Assembly: GCF_013415105.1 (NCBI RefSeq)
Contig: NZ_JACCDF010000001.1
Span: forward strand, 372,001-436,000
Reading direction: 5' to 3'
DNA length: 64,000 nucleotides
Source of the DNA: Vreelandella salicampi
Lineage (GTDB): Bacteria > Pseudomonadota > Gammaproteobacteria > Pseudomonadales > Halomonadaceae
Below are positions 54,234 to 63,126 of this stretch, one piece after another. The notes under the pieces were generated by a model. That model saw only the letters and a program-made list of their open reading frames with translations. It was not told the DNA's origin and made no database searches. Position 1 is the stretch's first letter, and every line of letters begins with the position of its first letter. Position numbers and translations under genes: made by a program.

Positions 54234-55175
54234 ATGTTAAACCCCATGACGAAAACCGCCCTCACTATCGCACTCGGCGCAGCAAGCCTGCACGGCGTTA
54301 GCGCCCACGCCGACAATGACACCCTGGATTTTGGTGTGCCAGCGTGGCCGGGGATCACGGTAAAAACGGCCATCGCCGAACAGCTGCTCGCCCCGCTGGG
54401 TTACGAGACGCGCAGCGAAAACATCGGCCTTCAGGTGATTTATCAAGGCCTTGAAAGTGGCGATATCGACACCTTTCTTGGCGCTTGGCTGCCCGCCCAG
54501 CGCGAAATGTTCCACCCACTTCAGGAAGCGGGCAGCATTCGCGCCGCGGGTAATAACGTTGACGGCGCACAGATGACGCTTGCCGTGCCGGAATATACCT
54601 TTGACGCTGGTGTGCAAAGCTTCGCCGATTTAGACGCCAACCGCGAGCAGTTCGAAGGTGAGATTCACGGCTTTGGCGCCGGCTCCGCCGCCAGCGAAAT
54701 TCTCCATAACGCGATGGATAACGATGTCTGGGGCCTGGGTGACTGGCAACTGGTAGACACCAGTGAGGTCGGCATGCTGACGGCCGCCCGCGATGCGATT
54801 TCCCGCGAAGAACCGATTGTCTGGGTCGGGTGGACACCGCATTGGATGAACCTTGAGCTCCCCATGCGCTATCTCGAAGACCCGAAAGACCTGTTCGGCG
54901 AAAACAACGGCGAAAGCGAAGTACTCACGGTCATGCGTAGCGAGTACGCGGACGCGCACCCCAACGTGGTGACCTTTTTTGAAGGGTTTAGCTTCACCGC
55001 CGAAGAGCAAAGCTGGATGATTCAGCAGTTCGGTCAAGAAGAGCAAGACCTGAACACGGTCGCCACCCAATGGATAAACGATAACCGCGATAAAGTTAAA
55101 TCCATGCTAGAGAACGTGACCACCCGCGACGGCGAACCCGCCTGGCCGGCGGTAGAAGCAACGCTTAGCGAGTAA
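54234..55175 (+). CDS. Betaine/choline/carnitine-type ABC substrate-binding protein (OpuAC/ProX)
   Basis: A 313-residue exported protein with an N-terminal signal peptide (LTIALGAASLHGVSAHA, cut near residue 26). The fold is of the OpuAC family: LDFGVPAWPGITVKTAIAEQLL, YQGLESGDIDTFLGAWLPAQ, EEPIVWVGWTPHWMNLELPM. Its conserved Trp residues (WPG, WLP, WVGWTPHW) would form the aromatic box that binds a quaternary ammonium group. GAGGAG lies seven bases before the ATG. No ATPase or permease follows; a terminator at 55188 ends the unit, so it must share a transporter encoded elsewhere. Confidence 0.9.
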   Translation: MLNPMTKTALTIALGAASLHGVSAHADNDTLDFGVPAWPGITVKTAIAEQLLAPLGYETRSENIGLQVIYQGLESGDIDTFLGAWLPAQREMFHPLQEAGSIRAAGNNVDGAQMTLAVPEYTFDAGVQSFADLDANREQFEGEIHGFGAGSAASEILHNAMDNDVWGLGDWQLVDTSEVGMLTAARDAISREEPIVWVGWTPHWMNLELPMRYLEDPKDLFGENNGESEVLTVMRSEYADAHPNVVTFFEGFSFTAEEQSWMIQQFGQEEQDLNTVATQWINDNRDKVKSMLENVTTRDGEPAWPAVEATLSE

Positions 55176-55187
55176 CATTGAGATACC

Positions 55188-55227
55188 AAAAGCGCCCACG
55201 CTATCTTTGCGATGGGCGCTTTTTTTG
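55188..55227 (+). terminator. Terminator after the betaine-type binding protein
   Basis: Stem AGCGCCCA at 55191-55198 with TGGGCGCT at 55213-55220, extended by AAA/TTT pairs, 14-base loop, then TTTTTTG. It starts about 13 bases after the stop. Confidence 0.85.
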
Positions 55228-55265
55228 CGACTGTGACGAGCAATTACATCATATACTCGGTCTAC

Positions 55266-55877
55266 TCACTCTTTATAATGGAACTCCCAAACCATGGCAT
55301 GGAGAGGCTTACCTTGGGTTTTAGGGGAGGTACTTTCGAATGTTTCAAGATCGACGTATGTATCTTTCAGAACCACATACGGAAAATCCACTTCAAGCAT
55401 GCCGGTCATCGCCTGGGTTCTCTTTGCGAGCACATTTGGGCCAAACGTGGAGATAGCCACCAAAAAATTCTTTTCCATCTTGTGGCCTATCTGCACATTT
55501 TGGCATAGCCAAGCTAGCCGCTTGGCATCCTTCATTAAATTGGTTTGTTTCACGCTGCGCTTGAACTCGACCACATGCCGATAGCGCCCATTTTTTGAGT
55601 GTCGAACCACCAAATCGGCGCGCTTCAACCCATTTATGCGGTACTGCTCCGGCACGGCTTCCATTTGAATATCAGCATCCGCGCATATATCCTTAAGCTG
55701 CACTTCCATGGAAAAGCGGTAGCTTTTGAAATGGTCATGAATCGCTTCAGCCGTTTTCAAGGCAAGGAAATATTCTGGCTGGTGATTCAAGCTCCGCGAG
55801 GTTAAAACCTCCGCCGTTTCGGCAATATCAGGCAGCTTTGCAGCAATCAGTTTGCGCATGGAGCGAAAATTCGTCAT
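55266..55877 (-). CDS. Hypothetical protein with a possible PD-(D/E)XK nuclease motif
   Basis: A 203-residue soluble protein that I do not recognise. Residues 86-106 read as a beta-turn-beta with Asp88 (RADLVVRH) and Glu104-x-Lys106 (HVVEFKR), the arrangement of a PD-(D/E)XK nuclease core; Glu58 (FSMEVQLK) could be the preceding acidic residue. A basic segment follows (KRSVKQTN, KDAKRLAWL). The DNA here and upstream is more AT-rich than the neighbours and codon use is less biased to C/G, so recent acquisition is possible. AAGGA lies 11 bases from ATG. It has no obvious partner gene such as a methylase. Confidence 0.6.
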   Translation of the reverse strand: MTNFRSMRKLIAAKLPDIAETAEVLTSRSLNHQPEYFLALKTAEAIHDHFKSYRFSMEVQLKDICADADIQMEAVPEQYRINGLKRADLVVRHSKNGRYRHVVEFKRSVKQTNLMKDAKRLAWLCQNVQIGHKMEKNFLVAISTFGPNVLAKRTQAMTGMLEVDFPYVVLKDTYVDLETFESTSPKTQGKPLHAMVWEFHYKE

Positions 55878-56141
55878 CTATCAAAACATCCTTATCAAAC
55901 TGCCCTACGCATATCGTAGAGCTATCAGTCGATTGCATCAGAAAACGCTGCAGACTATCACTTAGACAAACCGCACAAACTCACTATCAGCATCCGTCGA
56001 TATGCAGCATGAAGCGGTAACGGCTTTTGATGGCTTTTAAACGCCGCTGATAAGTTGCATGCCCTTCTATCCATTAGTATAAGATTGTTGCATAGTCGCT
56101 TACCCGCTGCTCCTTACCGTACTGTTAACAGGCTTTCGCTC

Positions 56142-56927
56142 ATGCTGTTTCGCTGGTTCAGCTCTCGCTCTTCATCTGGCACGTTTCCGGCTGGCGATTG
56201 GCACGCGGCGTGCCAGCGCGTGGCGCTGCTGCGCTCGCTCTCAGAAGAGGAGGCTGAACGCTTGGGCCAACGTGCCTGGCAGTTTCTTGAGCGCAAACGC
56301 ATCACGCTTCATCCAGCGCTTGAAAACACGCCCTTCGACCGCCCGGCGCAGCTGGTGTTAGCCGGGCAAGCCTGCCTGATTACGCTCGGGTGGAGCGAGT
56401 TCGAGCACGCGGATGCTTTCTCTAACGTGCATGAGATCGTGGTGCTGCCCGACGGCTTTACCCGCGATGTGGAAGAGATGGACGAATTTGGCGTGGTTCA
56501 CGCGTATACGGATACCCGCGCGGGCGAAACCTCATACCAAGGCCCGGTGGTGGTTTCCTTCACCGATCTGATGCAAAGCGGCGATTTCAACGGCTTTAAC
56601 GTGCTGATTCACGAGTTCGCCCACAAGTTGGATATGGGCAATTCCATCGATACCGACGGCTTTCCGCCGCTACCCAACAATATTACGCCGGCGGAGTGGC
56701 ACGGTATCTTTTCCCAAGTATGGAACGACCTGCAGCGTCGCCTCTCGCAAAACCAACCAACGCCTATTGATGACTACGCCGCGAGCCACCCCGGCGAGTG
56801 CTTTGCCGTTAGTTGTGAGACGTTTTTCTCAGCCCCCAAGCGGCTCGCCGATGCGTACCCCGACTTGTATGGGTTACTCTGTCGCTACTTTAATCAGCAA
56901 CCGCTCACCAGGATGCACTATGCTTAA
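56142..56927 (+). CDS. mtfA: MtfA-like zinc metallopeptidase (M90)
   Basis: A 261-residue zinc protease. The HEXXH-type site is HEFAH at 157-161 (LIHEFAHKLD). The segment FSNVHEIVVLPDGF and DFNGFNVLIHEF match MtfA of E. coli (265 residues), which interacts with the repressor Mlc and affects glucose phosphotransferase expression. The frame opens at 56055, but ATG 56142 gives the family's length. Ribosome binding site is weak (ACAGG). The stop overlaps the lipocalin start by 8 bases. Confidence 0.9.
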   Translation: MLFRWFSSRSSSGTFPAGDWHAACQRVALLRSLSEEEAERLGQRAWQFLERKRITLHPALENTPFDRPAQLVLAGQACLITLGWSEFEHADAFSNVHEIVVLPDGFTRDVEEMDEFGVVHAYTDTRAGETSYQGPVVVSFTDLMQSGDFNGFNVLIHEFAHKLDMGNSIDTDGFPPLPNNITPAEWHGIFSQVWNDLQRRLSQNQPTPIDDYAASHPGECFAVSCETFFSAPKRLADAYPDLYGLLCRYFNQQPLTRMHYA

Positions 56928-57456
56928 ACCGCTTGGCGGCGGCTTTGCCGCGGCTGTTTTTCTTGCCGGCTGTACCGGTATGCCTTCCGGTACCGAGCCG
57001 ATCACAGGTTTTGAACTCGACCGTTATCTCGGCAAGTGGTACGAAATCGCCCGCTTAGACCACTCCTTCGAGAGCGACCTTAATTGCGTAACCGCCACCT
57101 ACAGCCTACGCGATGACGACGGCGTTCGGGTCATCAACCGCGGCTATAACACTGAAGAGCAAGCGTGGGATGAAGCCGAAGGGCGCGCGTACTTTATGGA
57201 AGAGGAAACGGTTGGCCGGCTGAAAGTGAGCTTTTTTGGCCCCTTCTTCGGCGGCTATAACATCCTGGCGCTCGATGACGACTACCAATGGGCATTGGTT
57301 GCAGGCCCAAACCGCGATTACCTGTGGGTTCTCTCGCGTACGCCGCAGATGGCGCCCGACACCGAAGCACGGCTTCGTGAGCGCGCCGCCGAACTCGACT
57401 TTCCCACTGACGAGCTCATCGACGTGACGCACGGCGAGGCCTGCCCGTCAGACTGA
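56920..57456 (+). CDS. blc: Outer-membrane lipocalin (Blc-like lipoprotein)
   Basis: A 178-residue lipoprotein with lipobox LAGC (Cys18) and no Asp at +2, so it should be sorted to the outer membrane. The lipocalin signature is GKWYEIARLDHSFE; FGPFFGGYNILALDDDYQWALV and the strand YLWVLSRTP follow. Bacterial lipocalins bind lysophospholipids or fatty acids and are stress-induced. ATG 56920 overlaps the end of mtfA and has AGGA upstream; the longer frame from 56767 is the mtfA-covered part. Confidence 0.93.
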   Translation: MLKPLGGGFAAAVFLAGCTGMPSGTEPITGFELDRYLGKWYEIARLDHSFESDLNCVTATYSLRDDDGVRVINRGYNTEEQAWDEAEGRAYFMEEETVGRLKVSFFGPFFGGYNILALDDDYQWALVAGPNRDYLWVLSRTPQMAPDTEARLRERAAELDFPTDELIDVTHGEACPSD

Positions 57457-57502
57457 CGGCATCTTTTTATCCTATTTATTTTGTTTATCCCAGGAGAGCG
57501 AC

Positions 57503-58576
57503 ATGGCACAGCGTATTGCTGTCATCGCGGGTGACGGTATCGGTACCGAAGTAATGCCCGAAGGCGTGCGCGCCCTTGAAGCCGCCGCCAAGCGTTTCAA
57601 CCTTGACCTCGACTTTCATACCTTTGACTTTGGCAGCTGCGATTACTACCTCGAACACGGCCAGATGCTGCCGAACGACTGGTTTGAGCAGTTGAAGGGT
57701 TTCGATGCGCTCTTTTACGGCGCGGTGGGCTGGCCCGACACGGTACCGGATCACATCTCGCTGTGGGGGTCGCTGTTGCAGTTCCGCCGCCAGTTCGATC
57801 AGTACATCAACCTGCGCCCGTGCAAGCTGATGCCGGGTATTAAAAGTCCGCTGGCAGGCCGCGAACCGGGCGATATCGACTTTTACGTGGTGCGCGAAAA
57901 TACCGAAGGCGAGTACTCGAGCGTCGGCGGCAAAATGTTTGAAGGCACCGAGCGCGAAGTGGTGATGCAAGAGACGGTGATGACGCGTACCGGCGTTGAT
58001 CGTGTGCTGAAATACGCTTTCGACTTGGCGCAGACGCGGCCGCGCAAAAAACTCACCTCGGCGACGAAATCCAACGGCATCTCGATCACCATGCCCTACT
58101 GGGATGAGCGCGTGGCCGAAATGGCCAAGCAATACCCAGACGTTGCGGTGGATAAATTCCACATCGATATTTTAACTGCCAACTTCGTGCTTCACCCAGA
58201 CTGGTTCGATGTCGTGGTAGGCAGCAACCTGTTCGGCGATATTCTCTCCGACTTAGGGCCTGCGTGTACCGGCACCATCGGCATCGCGCCTTCGGCCAAT
58301 ATCAACCCGGAAGGCAACTTTCCCAGCCTGTTTGAGCCGGTACACGGCAGCGCGCCGGATATCGCCGGCAAAGGCATCGCCAACCCCATCGGCCAAATCT
58401 GGTCGGGCGCGATGATGCTGGAGCATTTGGGACATCAAGACGCTGCAAAGGCAATGGTCGACGCCATCGAAGCGGTGCTCGCCGAGGGCGACGCCGATGT
58501 ACTGACCCGCGATATTGGTGGTCAGGGGACGACGGAAAGTTTAGGCAAGGCGATTGCGGAGCGCATTGGATCCTGA
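57503..58576 (+). CDS. Tartrate / D-malate dehydrogenase (isopropylmalate dehydrogenase family)
   Basis: A 357-residue beta-decarboxylating dehydrogenase. The N-terminus IAVIAGDGIGTEVMPEG, FYGAVGWPDTVPDHISLWGSLL, VVRENTEGEYSSVGG (substrate loop) and EPVHGSAPDIAGKGIANPIG are typical. The GAVGWPDTVPDHISLWG segment matches tartrate and D-malate dehydrogenases better than LeuB. AGGAG precedes the ATG. No LeuCD-type neighbours, which supports a catabolic role. Substrate not settled; dmlA or ttuC are the alternatives. Confidence 0.9.
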   Translation: MAQRIAVIAGDGIGTEVMPEGVRALEAAAKRFNLDLDFHTFDFGSCDYYLEHGQMLPNDWFEQLKGFDALFYGAVGWPDTVPDHISLWGSLLQFRRQFDQYINLRPCKLMPGIKSPLAGREPGDIDFYVVRENTEGEYSSVGGKMFEGTEREVVMQETVMTRTGVDRVLKYAFDLAQTRPRKKLTSATKSNGISITMPYWDERVAEMAKQYPDVAVDKFHIDILTANFVLHPDWFDVVVGSNLFGDILSDLGPACTGTIGIAPSANINPEGNFPSLFEPVHGSAPDIAGKGIANPIGQIWSGAMMLEHLGHQDAAKAMVDAIEAVLAEGDADVLTRDIGGQGTTESLGKAIAERIGS

Positions 58577-58669
58577 TGCAATAAAAAAGTTGGAGTATTT
58601 ACTCAAAACAGCTGGCGGACTTTCTATTGATTAGAGCCTCGTTTGCCAACTTACTTCGGAGTATCGGCT

Positions 58670-59695
58670 ATGCACGAGTTCTTAACCAAGCAGGAACTCT
58701 TTGAGCGTCGCCTGGATATTGCTCTGGAAGCAAGTGGCTTGGATCTATGGGAAAACGACCTTAGTACCGGCGAGGTTGTCTTCGGCTTAACCAAAGTGTT
58801 TTACCAACTGGGCTATACCCAGCAAGATGTGGTTGCCTATGTCGATGACATCTATGCATTGATGCACCCAGATGATATTGCCGCGGTTAAGCTCGCCGTA
58901 GAACGCCATATCGACGGCCAAACATTACGCTATTACAGCGAATTCCGGCTGCGTAACCAAACCGGTGAATGGGTATGGTTTGCCAATTACGGCAAGATCG
59001 TTGATCGCGACGACCACCATGGATGTAACCGTTTTACCGGGGTGTGCTTTAGCCTTGAAGAGCAGATGCGCTATAAAGAGGAGCTTAACGCACTCAACGC
59101 ACGCTTGGCGGCCCAGAATGAACAGCTCGAAAAAATGAACCAAAAGCTACACCGTTTGGCCAACTACGATCCATTAACCAATACCGTCAATCGCCGACGG
59201 CTGATGGAGCTGGGTGAAGAGGAGGTCGAACGTGCTCGTCACTTTGGCGAGCCCCTTTCCTTTCTGCTGATCGATATCGACTTTTTTAAGATCATCAACG
59301 ATACCTGGGGCCACTTAGCCGGAGACCAAGCGATCAGGGCCGTTGCCCAACGTTGTGAAGAAGAACTGAAAGACCACATTGCAACACTAGGCCGATTTGG
59401 TGGTGAAGAATTCACTGTTCTGCTTCCTTCCCTCCCCCAAGCTGAAGCGGAGGTACTCGCCAATCAAATATGCAATTTTATCGATAAAGAGGGCGTATGG
59501 CTTGCTGAGATCGGCCAAATTATCCCGGTTACGGTAAGCATCGGGGTCGCCGAATTATCTTGCATTGGACGCGGTGGTTTTTCAGAGCTTATTGATGCCG
59601 CAGACAAGGCGCTGTATGAAGCAAAAAGAAGCGGCCGGAACCGAGTGTGTAGAGCCCCTAAAATGCCTCTAACGAGTACATTTACCGCCCTTTAA
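58670..59695 (+). CDS. PAS-domain diguanylate cyclase
   Basis: A 341-residue cytoplasmic protein. Residues 15-130 are a PAS fold (FGLTKVFYQLGYTQ, MHPDDIAAVKLAVERH, SEFRLRNQTGEWVWF), then a coiled-coil linker (LNALNARLAAQNEQLEKMNQKL), then a GGDEF domain with YDPLTNTVNRRRLME and the active-site GGEEF motif, so it should make cyclic di-GMP. The RxxD inhibitory site five residues before GGEEF is missing (HIAT there), so product inhibition at that site is unlikely. ATG 58670 has GGAG nine bases upstream; TTG at 58643 is in frame without one. Bound ligand unknown. Confidence 0.93.
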   Translation: MHEFLTKQELFERRLDIALEASGLDLWENDLSTGEVVFGLTKVFYQLGYTQQDVVAYVDDIYALMHPDDIAAVKLAVERHIDGQTLRYYSEFRLRNQTGEWVWFANYGKIVDRDDHHGCNRFTGVCFSLEEQMRYKEELNALNARLAAQNEQLEKMNQKLHRLANYDPLTNTVNRRRLMELGEEEVERARHFGEPLSFLLIDIDFFKIINDTWGHLAGDQAIRAVAQRCEEELKDHIATLGRFGGEEFTVLLPSLPQAEAEVLANQICNFIDKEGVWLAEIGQIIPVTVSIGVAELSCIGRGGFSELIDAADKALYEAKRSGRNRVCRAPKMPLTSTFTAL

Positions 59696-59724
59696 CCTTG
59701 AAAAACTTCCTCTCTTCCATGCAA

Positions 59725-59745
59725 AACGCCCCCGCGGGGGGCGTT
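59725..59745 (-). terminator. Possible terminator between the diguanylate cyclase and wrbA
   Basis: AACGCCCCC at 59725-59733 pairs with GGGGGCGTT at 59737-59745, with a very short loop. On the minus strand a TTTTGC follows; on plus the tail is TATAAAAG. It suits wrbA best. Confidence 0.5.
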
Positions 59746-59779
59746 ATAAAAGTCCAGCTGAACAAATCTTTATGGCTAG

Positions 59780-60379
59780 TTAACCGGCCAGTTTAGCCGC
59801 GGTTTTAGCAACCAATTCACCTTGGAAGCGGGCGATTTTCAGCTCGCGCTCATCCGGCTGGCGCGAACCGTCACCGCCGGCAATGGTAGCGGCGCCATAC
59901 GGCGTACCGCCGCTGACTTTGGAGATGTCGAACTGCTCTTCAATGCCGTAGCCGATGGGCACTATCACCATGCCGTGGTGGGCGAGCGTGGTCCAAGTGG
60001 ACGTAATGGTCTGCTCGTCGCCACCACCGGTGCCCGTGGAGGTAAATACGCTCGCTACCTTGCCGCGTAGCGCGCCGCTTGCCCACAGCCCACCGGTTTG
60101 GTCAAAGAAGGTGCGCATCTGGCCTGCCATGTTGCCAAAACGCGTCGGCGTGCCAAAGATGATGGCGTCGTAATCGGCCAGCTCCTGCGGCGTGGCTTCC
60201 GGGGTGGTGAAATCCTGCTTACCGCCGGCGTCTTTAAAAGCATCTTCCGGCATGGTTTCCGGCACGCGCTTAACGGTCACATCAACGCCGTCAACGCCTT
60301 TCGCGCCTTCCGCCACGGCGTGCGCCATGGTATCGATATGGCCGTACATGGAATAGTAAAGCACCAGTACCTTTGTCAT
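59780..60379 (-). CDS. wrbA: NAD(P)H:quinone oxidoreductase WrbA
   Basis: A 199-residue flavodoxin-like protein. It begins [17 protein letters not shown] (FMN phosphate loop) and contains [24 protein letters not shown] and [14 protein letters not shown], the WrbA hallmarks. It reduces quinones by two electrons and avoids semiquinones. The frame extends to 60505, but ATG 60379 follows AAAGGAG and gives normal length. It is divergent from astE. Confidence 0.96.
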   Translation of the reverse strand: MTKVLVLYYSMYGHIDTMAHAVAEGAKGVDGVDVTVKRVPETMPEDAFKDAGGKQDFTTPEATPQELADYDAIIFGTPTRFGNMAGQMRTFFDQTGGLWASGALRGKVASVFTSTGTGGGDEQTITSTWTTLAHHGMVIVPIGYGIEEQFDISKVSGGTPYGAATIAGGDGSRQPDERELKIARFQGELVAKTAAKLAG

Positions 60380-60503
60380 CGTTAACTCCTTTACAATGGT
60401 TATCGTTAAACAGAATGTATGCGCTACACGATAGCCGCCCCATAGACAGATAAAAGCGAATGTTTTCGACAGAGAACATCGATTTACTTCACAGGAGCTC
60501 GCC

Positions 60504-61502
60504 ATGCTGAGCGAATGGCTCGATTGGACGCTTGAAGGCGCACCGACGTCGCATCGCCAAGGCCCGCTCCCCTCGGGCCACTACACGCTGCTCGCCCCTG
60601 GCGTGCTGGAGCTAACGCCGTTCGCCCCTACCGAGAACGCCCAGGCCTGCGTTTTCTCCGCGGCGATCCACGGCAATGAAACCGCGCCGGTCGAGCTTAT
60701 CGGCGATCTGCTGGCGCGCATTGAAGCCGGCGTGCTGCCGCTGGGCGCGCCAATATTGGTGATACTCGGCAACCTACCTGCGCTGCGTGCCGGCCAGCGC
60801 TTTATGACTACCAACCTTAACCGCTTGTTTCAGCGCGGCCTGTCCGCCGCGGGGCATGAGCCAGCTCGCGCCCGTGAGCTGATGGCGCAAGTGGATGCGT
60901 TTTACGCCCGCCACGCCAAGCAAACCCCGCTGCATTACGACTTGCACACCGCCATTCGCGATAGCTGCTACCCCCGCTTTGTGGTCGAGCCGCATGCCGA
61001 CACCGCCACCGAGCCACGTCAGTGGCGCTGGCTTGCCGCCGCCGATATGCAAGCCGTGTTGCACCAACGCGAGCCAAGCGACACCTTTTCTCACTACAGC
61101 AAGCACTACCACGGCGCGCAGGCGTTCACGTTTGAGCTTGGGCGGGTGGCCCCTTTTGGCCACAATGATCTGGCGTCCCTCGCACCGATGCTCGAACTCC
61201 TTAGTGCCTTGGCGAGCGGCCAAGCCCCGGCGCAAGCCGCGCCCGAGCAGATGGCGTTTTTCCGCGTAGCGCACGAAATTAGGCGCCAAGCCGAGGATTT
61301 CCACCTCTGCTTTGCCGATGACACGCCGAATTTCACCGCCTTTGGACCCGGCACGCTTCTTGCAAAAGATGGGCAGCAGGGAGACATCCGCGTTCTTGAG
61401 ACGCCCTTGCACGTGGTCTTTCCCAACGCCGACGTGGAAATTGGCGCCCGCGCGGGCTTGTTAGTAACATCGAGCGCACCCCCACATAATGATAATCAAT
61501 GA
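60504..61502 (+). CDS. astE: Succinylglutamate desuccinylase
   Basis: A 332-residue zinc carboxypeptidase-like hydrolase (M14-related AstE/ASPA). Zinc ligands lie in [13 protein letters not shown] (His, Glu) and [12 protein letters not shown] (His); [12 protein letters not shown] is the C-terminal catalytic Glu region. It hydrolyses N-succinylglutamate to glutamate and succinate in the last step of the AST arginine pathway. AGGAG precedes ATG 60504. The other ast genes are not in this window, at least not upstream; the ABC transporter that follows is of the arginine/ornithine type. Confidence 0.92.
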   Translation: MLSEWLDWTLEGAPTSHRQGPLPSGHYTLLAPGVLELTPFAPTENAQACVFSAAIHGNETAPVELIGDLLARIEAGVLPLGAPILVILGNLPALRAGQRFMTTNLNRLFQRGLSAAGHEPARARELMAQVDAFYARHAKQTPLHYDLHTAIRDSCYPRFVVEPHADTATEPRQWRWLAAADMQAVLHQREPSDTFSHYSKHYHGAQAFTFELGRVAPFGHNDLASLAPMLELLSALASGQAPAQAAPEQMAFFRVAHEIRRQAEDFHLCFADDTPNFTAFGPGTLLAKDGQQGDIRVLETPLHVVFPNADVEIGARAGLLVTSSAPPHNDNQ

Positions 61503-61585
61503 TAGAATCGCTCCCTTTTTCGCGCTGGCTGCTATTTCACTAGAGTAACCGCGTCAGCTGAGCCGTCCCCGTTCTTGGCGCTCAC

Positions 61586-61625
61586 GTTTTAGAGCCTCTG
61601 TTTTTAGAGCCAATGTTTTGGAGCC
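61586..61625 (+). repeat. Three imperfect tandem direct repeats before the ABC ATPase
   Basis: GTTTTAGAGCC at 61586-61596, GTTTTTAGAGCC at 61600-61611 and GTTTTGGAGCC at 61615-61625, with a period of about 14-15 bases. The third copy holds the GGAG ribosome binding site. Confidence 0.6.
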
Positions 61626-61630
61626 CTGCT

Positions 61631-62401
61631 ATGGCCGCAACGCCTATTCCCCTTGAAGTGCGCAATATAAAAAAGCGCTTTGGCGATACGGAAGTCCTCA
61701 AAGGCCTGTCACTCCACGCCCATAAAGGCGATGTCATCACGATGATTGGCGCCTCCGGCTCGGGTAAAAGCACCTTTTTACGCTGCATGAACCTGTTAGA
61801 GCAGCCCGACGAAGGCGATCTGATCGTCCACGGCGAAGAGGTTCGCTTTAAAACCACCAAGCGTGGGCGCGAGCCGGCCGATTGGAAACAGGTCGTGCGG
61901 ATGCGCGCTCGGCTGTCGATGGTATTTCAAAGCTTCAACCTTTGGGCACACATGACGCTTCTGGAAAATATCATCGAGGCGCCTATTTACGTGCTGGGCA
62001 AACCCAAAAAAGACGCCATCGAACACGCCAATGCGCTACTTGAGCGGGTGGGGCTTTCTCACCGCGCCGATGCCTATCCCGCGCAAATGTCCGGTGGGCA
62101 GCAGCAACGTGGCGCCATCGCCCGCGCGCTAGCCATGGACCCGGAAGTCATGCTGTTCGACGAGCCGACATCCGCGCTTGACCCAGAACTGGTCGGCGAT
62201 GTCCTCAAGGTAATGCACGATCTTGCCGACGAGGGTCGCACGATGATTGTGGTCACCCATGAGATGGGCTTTGCCCGCGATGTCTCAAGCCAAGTGATTT
62301 ACTTGCATCAAGGCCTGATTGAAGAGTCAGGAGCACCCGCTGATGTGCTAGGCAACCCGCAATCGCCGCGCTTAAAGCAGTTTCTGGCGCCTAAATACTG
62401 A
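61631..62401 (+). CDS. ABC transporter ATP-binding protein, polar amino acid type (HisP/AotP-like)
   Basis: A 256-residue ATPase with Walker [11 protein letters not shown]-loop [17 protein letters not shown], signature [15 protein letters not shown], and Walker [16 protein letters not shown]. Closest in layout to HisP and AotP of the polar amino acid importers. ATG 61631 follows GGAG. It is followed by two permeases and the beginning of a binding protein, so it powers a complete importer. The ATPase-first order with astE upstream suggests arginine or ornithine as substrate. Confidence 0.93.
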   Translation: MAATPIPLEVRNIKKRFGDTEVLKGLSLHAHKGDVITMIGASGSGKSTFLRCMNLLEQPDEGDLIVHGEEVRFKTTKRGREPADWKQVVRMRARLSMVFQSFNLWAHMTLLENIIEAPIYVLGKPKKDAIEHANALLERVGLSHRADAYPAQMSGGQQQRGAIARALAMDPEVMLFDEPTSALDPELVGDVLKVMHDLADEGRTMIVVTHEMGFARDVSSQVIYLHQGLIEESGAPADVLGNPQSPRLKQFLAPKY

Positions 62402-62421
62402 CATGTTTTGCGAGGCTCACC

Positions 62422-63126
62422 ATGCTTGACCTTCACGGTTACGGCCCGCGCTTGCTTGAAGGGGCGGGTGTTACGATCACGCTAGCCCTGCTGGCGCTGG
62501 CGCTGGCGATTGTGCTGGGGCTTATTACGGCCAGTGCCAAGATGTCGCGCAGCTGGTTAGCGCACCGTATCGCTACGTTTTACACCACGGTGATTCGCGG
62601 CGTGCCGGATCTCGTGCTAATGATGCTGTTGTTCTTTGGCGGCCAGATAGGCGTCAATGTCATCACCGACTTTCTCTATTATGAATTTGATATCGATATC
62701 TTTATCAATATCAACGCCTTCGTCGCCGGGGTTGTCACCATCGGGCTGATTTTTGGCGCCTACATGGGCGAAACTTTTCGCGGCGCGTTCATGGCGGTGG
62801 ATCAAGGCCAGGTTGAAGCGGGTAAAGCCTACGGCATGAGCGATGCGCTGGTGTTCCGGCGTATTCGCTTTCCGCTGATGATGCGTCACGCGCTACCCGG
62901 GCTTTCCAATAATTGGATGGTGCTGTTAAAAACCACCGCGCTTGTCTCGGTCATCGGCCTATCGGACATGGTGCGCGTAGCCGCCGAAGCGTCGAAAGCC
63001 ACCCGCGAGCCGTTTGTGTTTATGATGACCGTCGCGGTGATTTATCTTTTGATTGCCAGCGTTTCCGAATGGATATTTGCCCGCCTGCAAAAGCGCTATA
63101 ACATCGGCTATGGGGAGGCGGACTAA
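62422..63126 (+). CDS. Polar amino acid ABC permease (HisQ/AotQ-like)
   Basis: A 234-residue membrane protein. It has the HisQ layout: LLEGAGVTITLALLALALAI, TTVIRGVPDLVLMMLLFFGGQ, and the EAA loop EAGKAYGMSDALVFRRIRFPLMMRHALPG that contacts the ATPase. GAGG precedes the ATG. Its stop overlaps the next gene's ATG (TAATG). Confidence 0.94.
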   Translation: MLDLHGYGPRLLEGAGVTITLALLALALAIVLGLITASAKMSRSWLAHRIATFYTTVIRGVPDLVLMMLLFFGGQIGVNVITDFLYYEFDIDIFININAFVAGVVTIGLIFGAYMGETFRGAFMAVDQGQVEAGKAYGMSDALVFRRIRFPLMMRHALPGLSNNWMVLLKTTALVSVIGLSDMVRVAAEASKATREPFVFMMTVAVIYLLIASVSEWIFARLQKRYNIGYGEAD

